A stretch of 64,000 nt of DNA from G963663365 sp963663365. GTDB lineage: Bacteria > Hinthialibacterota > Hinthialibacteria > Hinthialibacterales > G963663365. Under the pieces are notes generated by a model. That model did no database searches and was not told where the DNA came from. It saw only the letters and a program-made list of their open reading frames with translations. Position numbers and translations under genes: made by a program. The stretch covers positions 248,001 through 312,000 of the forward strand of contig CAXXIH010000008.1 in NCBI GenBank assembly GCA_963663365.2. Reading direction: 5' to 3'. Shown here in pieces: positions 17,959 through 27,241 of this stretch. Position 1 is the first letter of the stretch; the number at the start of each line of letters is the position of its first letter.

Positions 17959-19272
17959 ATGAAAAGTCTTATTGCAAATTCACTTGTGCTAATTTCGTTC
18001 CTTTTGCTTACAGGATTTAACCAAACTGACAGCCATGAACGGAAAAAAGTAAACATCCTGGTCATTGCAATCTATGGCGTTGAGATTGCCAAGGATGAAT
18101 GGCAGCCAACCATCGATTATCTCCAATCGTCTTTGCCACAATATGATTTTAATCTGATTCCTGTTCCGCCGAACGAACTCGAGCACATCAAAGAACTCGT
18201 CGCAGGCCAGACAATAGATTTCGTTATCACCCAGCCGGCCATCTATGTGGATCTCGAGTTGAACTTTGGCATATCCCGCATCCTCACAATGACAAAAAAA
18301 GGAGGGCTGTCCGAGTTCGGTTCAACATTGATCACTCGTTCTGACAGTGGGATAGAAACAATAAAAGACTTACGCGGCAAAACCATCGGCGCCGTTGCCA
18401 AACTTGGCTTTGGCGGCTGGTTGGTCGGCTACAAGGAGATGCTGGCTCATGGTTTTGATCCTTATAAAGATGCAAAAGAAGTGAAGTTTCTGGGCGACCA
18501 AACCAAGGAAATCCATGCTGTACTGGATGGGGTTGTAGATGCCGCAGTTATTCGAACCGGTGTGTTAGAAAAGTTCGCAGAATCGCACCGGATAAATCTC
18601 GATGATTTTCGTGTTTTGGCGCCCAAGAATTATCCGGACTTTCCACTGTTGGTAAGTTCAGAACTTTATCCGGAATGGGCTTTGGCGAAGACCCGCAATT
18701 CATCCAATGAGTTAAGCAAGGCTGTTGCTTTAGCCCTGCTTTCACTGGAAAGTGACAGTCCGATAGCTCAAAAGGCAGGATTCCAGGAATGGACGTTTCC
18801 TTATGACTATCAGCCGGTGCATGAGATTCTAAAAGAATTGCGCGTTGGGCCATACGAGGATTACGGCAGAATCACTGTATGTGACTTCGTCGCTCAACAT
18901 ACGCTCGAGACCGTAATCATTTTTGTCCTCGCAATTTCAATCTTGCTGATGGCGGTGAAGTACTATTTCACAAACTTCGCTCTGTCAAAAGAAATTTCCG
19001 CACGAAAACAGGCAGAAGCGGAACTAAAAGAACATGTTGAAGAACTCAACGAAGCTCTTCATGAAATCAAAACATTGCGCGGAATTATCCCAATTTGCAG
19101 CAAATGCAAAAAAATCCGCGATGATGCAGGTTACTGGAACCAGCTGGAAAAGTATTTTGAGAGACACTCTGATGCGTCTTTTAGCCATGGTCTGTGCCCG
19201 GAATGTTCCGATCAATTATACGGAAATGAAGCCTGGTATACCCAAATGAAAGAAGATGAGATAGAAGAGTGA
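17959..19272 (+). CDS. PhnD-like periplasmic-binding sensor with membrane anchor and C-terminal four-cysteine motif
   Basis: A 437-residue protein. A signal peptide (MKSLIANSLVLISFLLLTGF) leads into a phosphate/phosphonate-type binding fold: KVNILVIAIYG, FVITQPAIYV, GSTLITRSDSGI..IKDLRGKTIGAV, FLGDQTKEIHAVLDGVVDAAVIRTG. A transmembrane helix (ETVIIFVLAISILLMAVKYYF, about 315-335) is followed by a coiled coil (AEAELKEHVEELNEALHEIK). It ends in the IPICSKCKKIRDDAGYW..LE.Y...HSDASFSHGLCPEC module, which carries CxxC twice. That C-terminal module is common at the end of receiver and PAS proteins in deltaproteobacterial genomes, role unknown. There is no kinase or cyclase domain, so the output must come from a partner. 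An upstream ATG at 17923 is less likely. Confidence 0.82.
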   Translation: MKSLIANSLVLISFLLLTGFNQTDSHERKKVNILVIAIYGVEIAKDEWQPTIDYLQSSLPQYDFNLIPVPPNELEHIKELVAGQTIDFVITQPAIYVDLELNFGISRILTMTKKGGLSEFGSTLITRSDSGIETIKDLRGKTIGAVAKLGFGGWLVGYKEMLAHGFDPYKDAKEVKFLGDQTKEIHAVLDGVVDAAVIRTGVLEKFAESHRINLDDFRVLAPKNYPDFPLLVSSELYPEWALAKTRNSSNELSKAVALALLSLESDSPIAQKAGFQEWTFPYDYQPVHEILKELRVGPYEDYGRITVCDFVAQHTLETVIIFVLAISILLMAVKYYFTNFALSKEISARKQAEAELKEHVEELNEALHEIKTLRGIIPICSKCKKIRDDAGYWNQLEKYFERHSDASFSHGLCPECSDQLYGNEAWYTQMKEDEIEE

Positions 19273-19387
19273 GTTCCTCCTATTCCGCCTCTTTGCATTC
19301 CCGGCACTTCCTATTCAGCCTCAATAGATACGCATCCCATCCATGATTCAGGGTCAATATGCTCACTCCCCAATTTCAGGCCGGATC

Positions 19388-19420
19388 AATGCGGTTGTGA
19401 GCATTCATCTTTCGGCGCAG
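19388..19420. repeat. Dispersed intergenic repeat, copy B
   Basis: Matches 16299-16331 over 33 bp with five differences. It lies between the sensor gene and the SdiA-regulated-type gene. Confidence 0.5.
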
Positions 19421-19489
19421 CAGTTTCCGGAGTATGTTTTTGAGAGAAGCAGAACGGATTCGTAAACCTTCTCACCCGGAGTGTGAATC

Positions 19490-20386
19490 ATGAATCGAAG
19501 CAATCTCCTATTCGCAATCACGATCATTCTTGGCTGGGGCTCTTTGGATGCCTTTTCCGCAGAAGATTTACTGCAAGTATCCAATAAGCCTGCATTGCCT
19601 TATGTCTTCGAAGCCAACATTGACCGGGACAAATTCAACGAGCCATCGGGCATCACGTACCACCAGGCCCGGGGCACGCTTTTTGTGGTGGATGATAACG
19701 GCGGTGTCGAAGAAATCAGCTGTACCGGCGAGCAGGTCAACATTAGGCTATTTAAAAAAGGCGAAATTGAAGCCAGCCCGAATCTCTTGGATTTTGAAGG
19801 GATCACCAACGATCCCCGCTCCGGCCTTGTTTATGTCGCCATTGAGGGCGCGGAGACTATTATCGAACTGAACCCCGGAACATTCGATCTGCTTCGGGCC
19901 TTCAAACTGCCGCGCACCTATAACGGAAAGACAATCCTTAAAGAAGGCGGCAACGGACTTGAGTCACTCTGTTTTGTGCCGGATGCGAACCATCCGGAAG
20001 GCGGGACGTTTTTTGCCACCAATCAGGCATTGGATTTGGATTTGATGCAAGAAGGCGACGGTTCGCTGTTGATCGAGTTCGAAGCGCCATTACAAAGTGG
20101 GAGCGGTAAGATATCAGAAGCCAGACTTCTGCGTGTTGTTGAAATGCCGGTTATCGATCTCGCCGGAATGCATTATAACCACGACAAAAACACGCTCTAT
20201 ATCGTCAGCGATAAGCTTAACTTATGCTTGGAAGTGAGCCGTGAAGGAAAGATTTTGAAACCATACACATTCCCCGGTGACGACCAGGAAGGCATCGCCA
20301 TCGATGATGAGGGCAACCTCTATATCGCACAGGACTCTGGGGGAATCATAAAATATGTTCCATCAGACAAAGCGGTGCAAAAATAG
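19490..20386 (+). CDS. Secreted SdiA-regulated-domain (YjiK-like) beta-propeller protein
   Basis: A 298-residue exported protein with a signal peptide of about 23 residues (MNRSNLLFAITIILGWGSLDAFSAE). The mature part is a six-bladed-propeller-type fold with the EPSGITYH...LFVVDDNGGVEEI, DFEGITNDPRSGLVYVAIEG.ETIIEL, GLESLCFVPD and EGIAIDDEGNLYIAQDSGGI segments typical of SdiA-regulated and esterase-like-phytase families. Repeated E-G/E-S pairs may bind calcium. No catalytic assignment is possible. It ends in TAG 57 bp before the convergent stop of the large sensor kinase gene, and is probably its own transcription unit. Confidence 0.8.
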   Translation: MNRSNLLFAITIILGWGSLDAFSAEDLLQVSNKPALPYVFEANIDRDKFNEPSGITYHQARGTLFVVDDNGGVEEISCTGEQVNIRLFKKGEIEASPNLLDFEGITNDPRSGLVYVAIEGAETIIELNPGTFDLLRAFKLPRTYNGKTILKEGGNGLESLCFVPDANHPEGGTFFATNQALDLDLMQEGDGSLLIEFEAPLQSGSGKISEARLLRVVEMPVIDLAGMHYNHDKNTLYIVSDKLNLCLEVSREGKILKPYTFPGDDQEGIAIDDEGNLYIAQDSGGIIKYVPSDKAVQK

Positions 20387-20442
20387 GTCCAAATCATAGG
20401 CGGGATAGGCTACACCGAAGTTTTGATCGCTGCCATCGCATA

Positions 20443-23400
20443 TCAGTTTTGCACATTAGAGAGATCAAAATACGACTCAATTGCTTCTCCTGCCGGCAAG
20501 GAAGTCTTCTTATCCGAAAGTGGCAGGTAAATGCGGAAGGTCGTTCCCACACCCACTTCACTTGAAACCTCAATCAGGCCGCCGTGTTGATGGATAATTC
20601 CATACGCGCTGGCCAATCCCATCCCCATTCCTTCGGCAAAACCTTTGGTCGTGAAGAAAGGCTCAAAGATCCGCTCCTGTGCAGCGGCTTCGATGCCACA
20701 ACCGTTATCCGAAACACTGAAAATCGCGTACCGTCCGGGCTGCATATCCGGATAAGCACTGCAATATTCACGGTCTAAAAACACCGTATCCGTCCTCAAC
20801 ACGATTTTAAAATCGTCATCCTTGCGCTCGGCGGCTTTTCTCCCCTCCACAATGCTCTTGATCGCATCCCGCGAATTGATGCAAAGATTGAAAATAACGG
20901 TCTCAATTTGGCTTCTATCCACCTCGACGGTAATCAGCGGCATTCCCGCCTGGATTTCTATTTCAATTTCAGACTCGATTGCCGCCCGCGCCTGCTGACA
21001 CGCACGACTAACGATTTCGTTCATGTCAACGATATTGCGCCGAATTAACGCTTTGCGGCTGTATGCCAAAAGTTGCTGCACCAAAGCCGCCGTACGTCTC
21101 GCAGATTTATCGGCATCATTGATATAGGCGATAATGTCTTCGGGCGCCTGCTCTTCTGCAAGAGAAAGGTTTCCGTAAATCCCCATCAATTGGTTATTGA
21201 TATTGTGCGCGATACCCGCGGCCAACTGGCCGACCGCTTCCATTTTATGCGCTTGCCGCAGTTGTTCTTCAGCGAGTTTCTCTTTGGTGATATCACGTCC
21301 GACACCGACGATGGCCTCAGGCTCACCTTTTTCATTCAGCACTGCCTTCGCCCGCCAGCTGTACACACGCATTCCGTCCTTTGTCTGGACGCGCTCTATA
21401 TGCTGTGTAGCAAACGGTGGTTTCTTAAGTTTTTGAAAAACTTCCCAAGATGTGGCTTTCTCTTCTCCATCCAGCATATCCAAAAAACATTTACCAAGCA
21501 GTTCTTCTTCCGTTTTCCCAAACGCCTCGCAATAAGAAGGTGTAACATACAGAAAATTTCCATCAAGATCAGTTTTCGTAACAAGGTCGATTTGATTTTC
21601 AATCAGCAAGCGGTAACGCGCTTCGCTATCACGTAAAGCCTCTTCGGCCCGTTTGCGCTTAGTGATATTTCTATAAACACCTTCGACAGCGACGGTTCTG
21701 CCTTCCGCATCGATTATTTCTTTGCTCGATTGTGCAATCCATTTTTCATGACCATCAATACTGATGATCTTATACTCACGATCAAAACTCCCCTTTCCAG
21801 CCACAAAATCGGACCACGCCTTCTCGAAATCTTCAACAAAATCCGGATGGAGTATTGTTTTAATGAATTGGGGATTTTTATAAAATTCCCTGCTTTCATA
21901 GCCCAAAACCGATACTGCCACGGGACTGATATATTCGTATTCACCACTGGGCAAGGATATCCGATAGATCACATCATTTATGGTTTCGACTAAGGTCTTG
22001 TATTTTCCTTGCGACTCGAGCAGGTTGTAATGATTGTCAAAGGCAATACGAATTGCAAAAACAAGAATAATTAGAAGAAAAACTATTGGAATGTAATATT
22101 TGGGATTCTGCCAAAAGGAAGCAAGCACATGGAACGTCACCGAGGCCGGAGAAGAATCGACATTGCGGTCCCGGTCCATCGCACGAACCTCAAATCGATA
22201 GTGCCCCGGCATCAAATCAGGTGTAATAATTGTTGTCTGTTTGCTGAAGGGGGACCAACTGGTTTCCCGCACATTCGCACCGACCATAGGCATAAAACGA
22301 TAGGAATACACCAAATCGCTTTGTGGAGTTTCATTCCACATGTCCATTCCGGTAAATTTCAAAACGCCGATTCCATCGGGCGCAATGGATGAGGGATAAG
22401 CCTCAATTTGAGTGTTAGGCTCTTCTTTATTGGGCCGATAAAACAGCAACACGCCAGAATCGAGGCCAAAGCAAATTTCCCCTTCTGCCAATTGGACAAT
22501 ATCATCAACATCATCCGTATAGAGAGTATCTTTAGGCCAATCTATATTCCCCTTATAGTGTATCCAATGTTCGTTCTGATAAGACGATATACGTTCAGCT
22601 TCATAGCCAATCCAAAGTGTCCCGGCGGAATCTTGAAAAAGGGTAACAATACGGTCACTGAGCAATCCATCTTTGGAAGCTGTATAGTTTTGCCATTCAT
22701 TGCCATCAAAAGAGACCAATCCCGAACCGTTCGTGGCAATCCAAAATTTCCCATCGCGTGTACAGTATATATCCCTGATATTACGTTTCCGGAGAGTTTC
22801 GACGTGTTGATACGATTCGACATTATCTCCGGTCCAGTGTTCTACAAATTCTTTAAATGCAAACCACAAACTGCCATCGGGATCCTCTTCCATACATGTT
22901 AAAGTCTTTCCCTGTTCGGTGAAATCGACAACTTGCCCCCAAATCCCCGACTTGAGTATTTCACGAGCGCTATACTCTCCTATGATCCATAGCCGTCCGG
23001 AACGAGAGTAAAAAAATTCTCTGAAGCGCCATTCTTCACGAAGGGGCATATCAAATACAAGAGACTGATCCGTAAGCGAATGGAGCGTGAGATGATCGTC
23101 ATAAAGCCCCCAAAGCATATCGTCAGGCGTCAGAAGAGCATCCAGAGGATTCTCTTCAAAAGTGACCGGAAGAGAAACCGGTATCCAAGTTTTGCCCTCA
23201 AAGCGGAGCAAATGGCCTTCCTGATCGAAAGAGATGAGATCGGTTCCGGAATTTGCATATATTGCTTTTATCTGCTGCCCTGTCTGGGCACTGTCCACAC
23301 GTGACCAGGCTGATTTTGATACGCGAAAGGCACCATCCCTGGTACCTACCCAGAAAGATCCATCCGGCGGACAAAACACACATTCAATATATAAATCCCT

Positions 23401-24378
23401 GATATCCGAATGCAATTCGACGTGACTCCAAGCACGGTCTTGAAAAATATAAAGTCCCGCTTGTGTGCCGAGCACCAGGCTTTTATCGCTTCTTTCGGCA
23501 ATGCTGGTGATCCTGCTATCGGACTTGAAGAATGGAACGCGCTGCCCATTTTCTATACGGCATACATTTTCCCCGCCGGCAGCCCATATAGAACCATCTT
23601 CACTTTTTGAGAACGAGACGATGTATTGGAGCAGGCTATCTCCTTTTCCATAATACTCCCAATCCGTTCCATCAAATTGCAAAAAACCATCGTCATCAAT
23701 TGCCGCCCAAATCGCATGATCTTCAGTTTGCAAAATATCACGCACAGATCTCCCCCTTGTAATCTCAGGAGTCAATCGTGTCGACCAGCTGCCTTTGATG
23801 CTGTATTGACTATTTTGCGGTGTTGAATCCTGCGGCACGGAGGGCGTGAAGACTTGAATATAACCTTCACCGGTTCCAAACCAAATTTCCCCGTTGTCAA
23901 TTTCGGTAATACAAAAAACGGAATCATCATCCAGTGAGGGAGTATTGGCTAATGTGTACGTCGTCCAAACATCGCCAATAAAATAGCTGATGCCTTTGCT
24001 GGTACCTACCCACATTCCACCGCGTTCATCAGGAAATAAAACGCGGGTCATATTATTGACCAATCCATCCTCAATCGTGAGCGTCGTACATTCCGTACCG
24101 TTCAAACGGGCAATGCCGCCTCCCCATGTCGCAAACCAGATCGAACCGTCATCGGTTTGCACAATATCCCGCACGATTTGATTAGGAAGGCCATCTGAAG
24201 TGGAGAACTGCTTTGCAACCCATAGATCTTCGGCACTTGCCGGGCAGATAGAGAGAAAAAGCGTAGCGGCACAAAAACAAATTTGGCGGCAAATTTTATT
24301 AAGCCAAAAAGACTTAAATATGAATACCCGAAGTGCCATATTTAGTTTCCTGACGGAGATGATCCGCCAGCCATTCAA
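20443..24378 (-). CDS. Hybrid sensor histidine kinase with periplasmic two-component-regulator propeller
   Basis: A 1311-residue inner-membrane sensor. After an N-terminal signal/anchor (SICPASAEDL) there are about a dozen propeller repeats of the D.DG.IWFAT..GGIARL type, 50-680, then a Y_Y_Y beta-sandwich (PDLMPGHYRFEVRAMDRD). A transmembrane helix follows near 755-775, then two PAS domains with PAC segments (VEGVYRNITKRKRAEEAL; VGVGRDITKEKLAEEQL). The kinase core has the H-box AAGIAHNINNQLMG (about 1050; the usual DFNN is NINN), an N-box ..NLCINSRDAI, SDNGCGI and FEPFFTTK. It ends at the kinase, without receiver or DNA-binding domain, so a separate response regulator is needed. Propeller kinases of this type usually sense polysaccharide fragments, which fits the secreted hydrolases in the window, but the ligand is not evident. 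Confidence 0.9.
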   Translation of the reverse strand: MNGWRIISVRKLNMALRVFIFKSFWLNKICRQICFCAATLFLSICPASAEDLWVAKQFSTSDGLPNQIVRDIVQTDDGSIWFATWGGGIARLNGTECTTLTIEDGLVNNMTRVLFPDERGGMWVGTSKGISYFIGDVWTTYTLANTPSLDDDSVFCITEIDNGEIWFGTGEGYIQVFTPSVPQDSTPQNSQYSIKGSWSTRLTPEITRGRSVRDILQTEDHAIWAAIDDDGFLQFDGTDWEYYGKGDSLLQYIVSFSKSEDGSIWAAGGENVCRIENGQRVPFFKSDSRITSIAERSDKSLVLGTQAGLYIFQDRAWSHVELHSDIRDLYIECVFCPPDGSFWVGTRDGAFRVSKSAWSRVDSAQTGQQIKAIYANSGTDLISFDQEGHLLRFEGKTWIPVSLPVTFEENPLDALLTPDDMLWGLYDDHLTLHSLTDQSLVFDMPLREEWRFREFFYSRSGRLWIIGEYSAREILKSGIWGQVVDFTEQGKTLTCMEEDPDGSLWFAFKEFVEHWTGDNVESYQHVETLRKRNIRDIYCTRDGKFWIATNGSGLVSFDGNEWQNYTASKDGLLSDRIVTLFQDSAGTLWIGYEAERISSYQNEHWIHYKGNIDWPKDTLYTDDVDDIVQLAEGEICFGLDSGVLLFYRPNKEEPNTQIEAYPSSIAPDGIGVLKFTGMDMWNETPQSDLVYSYRFMPMVGANVRETSWSPFSKQTTIITPDLMPGHYRFEVRAMDRDRNVDSSPASVTFHVLASFWQNPKYYIPIVFLLIILVFAIRIAFDNHYNLLESQGKYKTLVETINDVIYRISLPSGEYEYISPVAVSVLGYESREFYKNPQFIKTILHPDFVEDFEKAWSDFVAGKGSFDREYKIISIDGHEKWIAQSSKEIIDAEGRTVAVEGVYRNITKRKRAEEALRDSEARYRLLIENQIDLVTKTDLDGNFLYVTPSYCEAFGKTEEELLGKCFLDMLDGEEKATSWEVFQKLKKPPFATQHIERVQTKDGMRVYSWRAKAVLNEKGEPEAIVGVGRDITKEKLAEEQLRQAHKMEAVGQLAAGIAHNINNQLMGIYGNLSLAEEQAPEDIIAYINDADKSARRTAALVQQLLAYSRKALIRRNIVDMNEIVSRACQQARAAIESEIEIEIQAGMPLITVEVDRSQIETVIFNLCINSRDAIKSIVEGRKAAERKDDDFKIVLRTDTVFLDREYCSAYPDMQPGRYAIFSVSDNGCGIEAAAQERIFEPFFTTKGFAEGMGMGLASAYGIIHQHGGLIEVSSEVGVGTTFRIYLPLSDKKTSLPAGEAIESYFDLSNVQN

Positions 24379-24990
24379 GCATCAAATTTATATTCCACAA
24401 ACAAGCCCCTCTTACTATTGCAGAAAAAGCACTCAACACTTCGCCTGGCTCATAAATTTCGTTCCAATTTTACATTGCCGCAATTTGCACCCTCCATAAT
24501 CAATACTTTCTCACACGATGTAACGGTCCACACACAACTTTATATATTGAATTGTACCTTAGCAATTCCGCTTTGCAATCAAATGTTACATAAAAAGCCA
24601 CATATGTCACTTAAATTTTACTATCGCTATTCAATAAACATTAATTAGTAATTATCAATAGAATTCAGTTCATTGGATACCCGAACAGGCATTGCCGGAT
24701 TTCGTCACCCCCAAAACGATTTTCTATGGATCATGAACCAAGCCTGCTGTAAACAAAAACCAGCCAACGACGCGCCGGGTTGGAAAATCGAACTCATTTG
24801 GTACAGGATATTGTCAGTCCGGATTTTTCAGGCAATAATATTTAAAGTGGGATAATTACAGATTCTTTTTTACGGAACCATGCCGGATTTACGGTGTCCG
24901 CCCAGAAAATCATCCAATCTAAAATCTCATCTGCAGATACCGCCGTACCCATCAGCAGGAAAATGATGATAGACAACAATGCCTAACAAA
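24379..24990. other. AT-rich intergenic region, nothing recognised
   Basis: About 610 bp upstream of the propeller kinase. Short open frames exist in several phases, but none has a ribosome binding site or recognisable family motif. The region presumably holds the kinase promoter. Confidence 0.5.
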
Positions 24991-25013
24991 GAAAAACCCG
25001 CCTCATAGGCGGG
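24991..25013 (-). terminator. Rho-independent terminator after the truncated tRNA-Arg
   Basis: On the minus strand CCCGCCT-ATG-AGGCGGG is followed by TTTTTC. It sits 24 bp past the 3' end of the tRNA-Arg fragment, where a tRNA terminator would be expected. Confidence 0.85.
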
Positions 25014-25036
25014 TCATACTACTCCTTCAAACTGAG

Positions 25037-25080
25037 CGCGCCGACAGGGATTCGAACCCCGAACCTCCTGATCCGTAGTC
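25037..25080 (-). pseudogene. 3' half of tRNA-Arg (ACG), probable attachment-site scar
   Basis: Read on the minus strand, GACTACGGATCAGGAGG contains the loop CTACGGA with anticodon ACG, then a T arm CGGGG-TTCGAAT-CCCTG and the acceptor 3' strand TCGGCGC plus discriminator G. The 5' half is missing: bases before GACTACGG do not pair with the anticodon stem, and no D arm or 5' acceptor strand follows at the proper place. A terminator follows. Integrases often cut within the anticodon or T arm and regenerate the tRNA at one end only, leaving such a 3' copy at the other. The boundary of homology is uncertain by a few bases. Confidence 0.75.
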
Positions 25081-25158
25081 GCTGTCATAAAAAATGTAAG
25101 TTTCTCTAAATAAAGTAGTTACAATAGGTTAGGCACCTTGCCCTCGCGTTGACATATA

Positions 25159-25207
25159 CCTCAAATCCCCCTCAAATCAACCTCAAATTGCACGATCATT
25201 GCACGAT
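25159..25207. repeat. 11-bp-spaced iterons beside the tRNA-Arg scar
   Basis: CCTCAAAT occurs at 25159, 25170 and 25181, followed by GCACGAT at 25190 and 25201. All are spaced 11 bp (one helical turn). They lie about 80 bp inside the tRNA fragment, where integrase arm sites or excisionase sites would be expected. No integrase gene is present. Confidence 0.5.
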
Positions 25208-25324
25208 TGGATATGAGTTCGTTGGATCATCGCCTCGTGAAATTCACACTCTTCAGTTCCACTTGACCTTCTCGCATTGGGTCCGGAGTTTTGGATGATG
25301 AAGACAAAAGGCTGTTTGGTAGGG

Positions 25325-25348
25325 TGTCCCCCCGAAAAGTGCTATCTG
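25325..25348 (+). repeat. 24-bp direct repeat, left copy (probable IS end)
   Basis: TGTCCCCCCGAAAA.TGCTATCTG matches 30496-30519 with one difference and in the same orientation. It lies just past an IS5-type transposase fragment, so it is probably an IS terminus. Confidence 0.7.
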
Positions 25349-25440
25349 AGTACAAAAGTACGATTTTCAACAGTCAAATCTGATCATAGGAGTTCCCCTA
25401 GAAACGTCCTCCAAATATCTTCCCAAACGCCTTCCTCTTC

Positions 25441-25545
25441 TCAACATTTGAGCCGCCGCCAACACGGAAACTTCGGCAGCAACGGCTCGATCTTCTCCCA
25501 CTGGGTATCGGTCAGTAGCACATCTCGGATCGCCATTGGTTTCAT
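25441..25545 (-). pseudogene. N-terminal fragment of an IS5-family transposase
   Basis: The frame from ATG 25545 reads MKPMAIRDVLLTDTQWEKI then EPLLPKFPCWRRLKC and a stop. L(T/S)DxQWExIxPLLP is the standard start of IS5/IS1182-like transposases, and GGAGGT precedes the ATG. The remaining about 90% of the gene is deleted or scrambled. The right-end-like repeat at 25325 lies about 90 bp downstream. Confidence 0.7.
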
Positions 25546-25862
25546 ACCTCCGGCTTATCCTTATACTACTCAAATCAGTCAAGATCTAGTCCTTTATCCA
25601 TTTATAAAACCGGCTCTAGTACTATTTATATCGTTTTGTATACGCAAATCGCTTCCGTCTGGAGAGAAACAGCGCCATGCAATAACGAAATTTTCCATTG
25701 CAATGCGTTGTTGTCGAATGCACAGCCTGATTTCCATCCGCATATATATCTAATTGAACCTCGGAACCTTCGCGCATTCCTCTCCAGGTATATCTCTACA
25801 CGCAAACGGCATCAGTTCTAGCACGCGCCCATCAAGTTAGAGCGCGAGCTAGGCATAAAACC

Positions 25863-26027
25863 CACTCAAGTTTCGCCGGGTGGACTAGAAGCAGGAACCG
25901 TGGGAGGCTCTCGGAGTTCATCGAACACCTCCATTTCAAGCGCTTCGGCAAGGAGAGGCCCGATATGGTCGCGCCCATCGAAGAAAAGATTCACCAGGTG
26001 GAAGAGAAGAACGCGCACCGCCGGTAA
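25863..26027 (+). pseudogene. C-terminal remnant of an unrecognised protein
   Basis: The frame is open from 25758 to TAA 26027. Its last about 55 codons look protein-like (FAGWTRSRNRGRLSEFIEHL, then HFKRFGKERPDMVAPIEEK), but there is no start or ribosome binding site. I do not recognise the family. It stands 62 bp before the TOTE-partner gene and may be the tail of a lost first gene of that operon. Confidence 0.35.
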
Positions 26028-26089
26028 GCAAATGCTTCATGTACGGCAAGCGGACTCTCCCGGGAAAGGAAAGAAATGCTGTTCCGATG

Positions 26090-27241
26090 AGTGAATACCA
26101 GTATTACGAATTTCAGACCGTGGACCGGACGCTAACCCAGAAGCAAATGGACAAGCTGCGCGAGTACTCCTCCCGTGCGCGTATTACACCTAGCGGCTTC
26201 GTCAACTTCTATAATTATGGAGACTTCCGGGGAAATCCAAATATTCTACTAGAGAAATACTTCGACGCCTTTCTCTATTACGCTAACTGGGGTACGCGTT
26301 TGCTTATGTTGCGCTTGCCCCGGGCGCTGTTCGATCCAGAGACGGCGGCGCCCTATGTTAGCGACGAATGTCTCACCTGCCGTCAGAAAGGAGATAACGT
26401 CATTCTCTCCTTTCATTCGGAGCCGCTGGATTACGATAGCGACGTTTGGGACGAGGAAGGCGGCTGTCTGTCGCCATTCGTCCCAATCCATACAGATTTG
26501 TTGCGCGGGGACCTCCGCGCCCTCTACCTCGGGTGGTTGCTCGCATTGCAGTCTGCTGATATCGAAGATGACGAGTTTGAGCCGCCCTTGCCGCCGGGGC
26601 TCGGCGATCTCAATGCGTCTCTCATCCAACTCGTAGAATTCCTGCGCATCGACATCAATCTCATCGCGGCCGCCGCCGAGCACAGTCGGCCTTTGCAAGA
26701 CACGAACCTCTCAAAGAAAGAACTCAACGGTTGGATTTCCAAGTTGCCAGTCCGTGAAAAGGATTCGTTGCTGGCGAATTTGATCGCCGACAGTCACTCG
26801 CTCACGGCAGCCGGTCTCCGGTTGCGTGCTCTGCGGGATATCCGCGGCGAGTCAAATCGGCCGGTCCCGCCGCGTAGAAGCGCCGCCCAGCTCGACGAGC
26901 GAGCCAATATTCTTTTTGAAAAACGAGAAAGAGAGAATGCTGAGAAGCGCGCTCGGGAAGAAGCCAAGCGCGAATGTGAAGCGGCCAAAGCGCGCAAGAA
27001 GCATCTGGAGTCACTGGCCGGCAAGGAAAAGTCTCTCTGGGCCGAGGTGGGCCGACTTATCGCCACACGCCAACCCAATCGCTACGATCAAGCCGTCCTT
27101 CGCCTTCGTGATTTGTACGACCTCGCCCAGATGAACAGCGAACTGGACCATTTTTCCACGAGGATGAATCGTCTGGCCGCAGTACACGAACGGAAGACCA
27201 GCCTCATGCAGAAACTCCGCAAGGCAAATCTTCTTGAGTGA
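26090..27241 (+). CDS. Conserved partner protein of the TOTE-type primase-helicase
   Basis: A 383-residue cytoplasmic protein starting MSEYQYYEFQTVDRTLTQKQ. Conserved-looking blocks are ARITPSGFVNFYNYGDFRGN (32-51), EKYFDAFLYYANWGTRLLMLRLP (about 57-79) and LPPGLGDLNASLIQLVEFLRID (about 167-188), followed by a long basic/acidic coiled coil (KRERENAEKRAREEAKRECE, about 280-330). I know this type as an unnamed family often encoded in mobile or defence contexts; no enzyme motif is visible. Its stop overlaps the GTG start of the primase-helicase gene (GTGA), so both are translated together and probably act together. ATG 26090 is preferred over 26039 because conservation begins there. Confidence 0.75.
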   Translation, partial: SEYQYYEFQTVDRTLTQKQMDKLREYSSRARITPSGFVNFYNYGDFRGNPNILLEKYFDAFLYYANWGTRLLMLRLPRALFDPETAAPYVSDECLTCRQKGDNVILSFHSEPLDYDSDVWDEEGGCLSPFVPIHTDLLRGDLRALYLGWLLALQSADIEDDEFEPPLPPGLGDLNASLIQLVEFLRIDINLIAAAAEHSRPLQDTNLSKKELNGWISKLPVREKDSLLANLIADSHSLTAAGLRLRALRDIRGESNRPVPPRRSAAQLDERANILFEKRERENAEKRAREEAKRECEAAKARKKHLESLAGKEKSLWAEVGRLIATRQPNRYDQAVLRLRDLYDLAQMNSELDHFSTRMNRLAAVHERKTSLMQKLRKANLLE

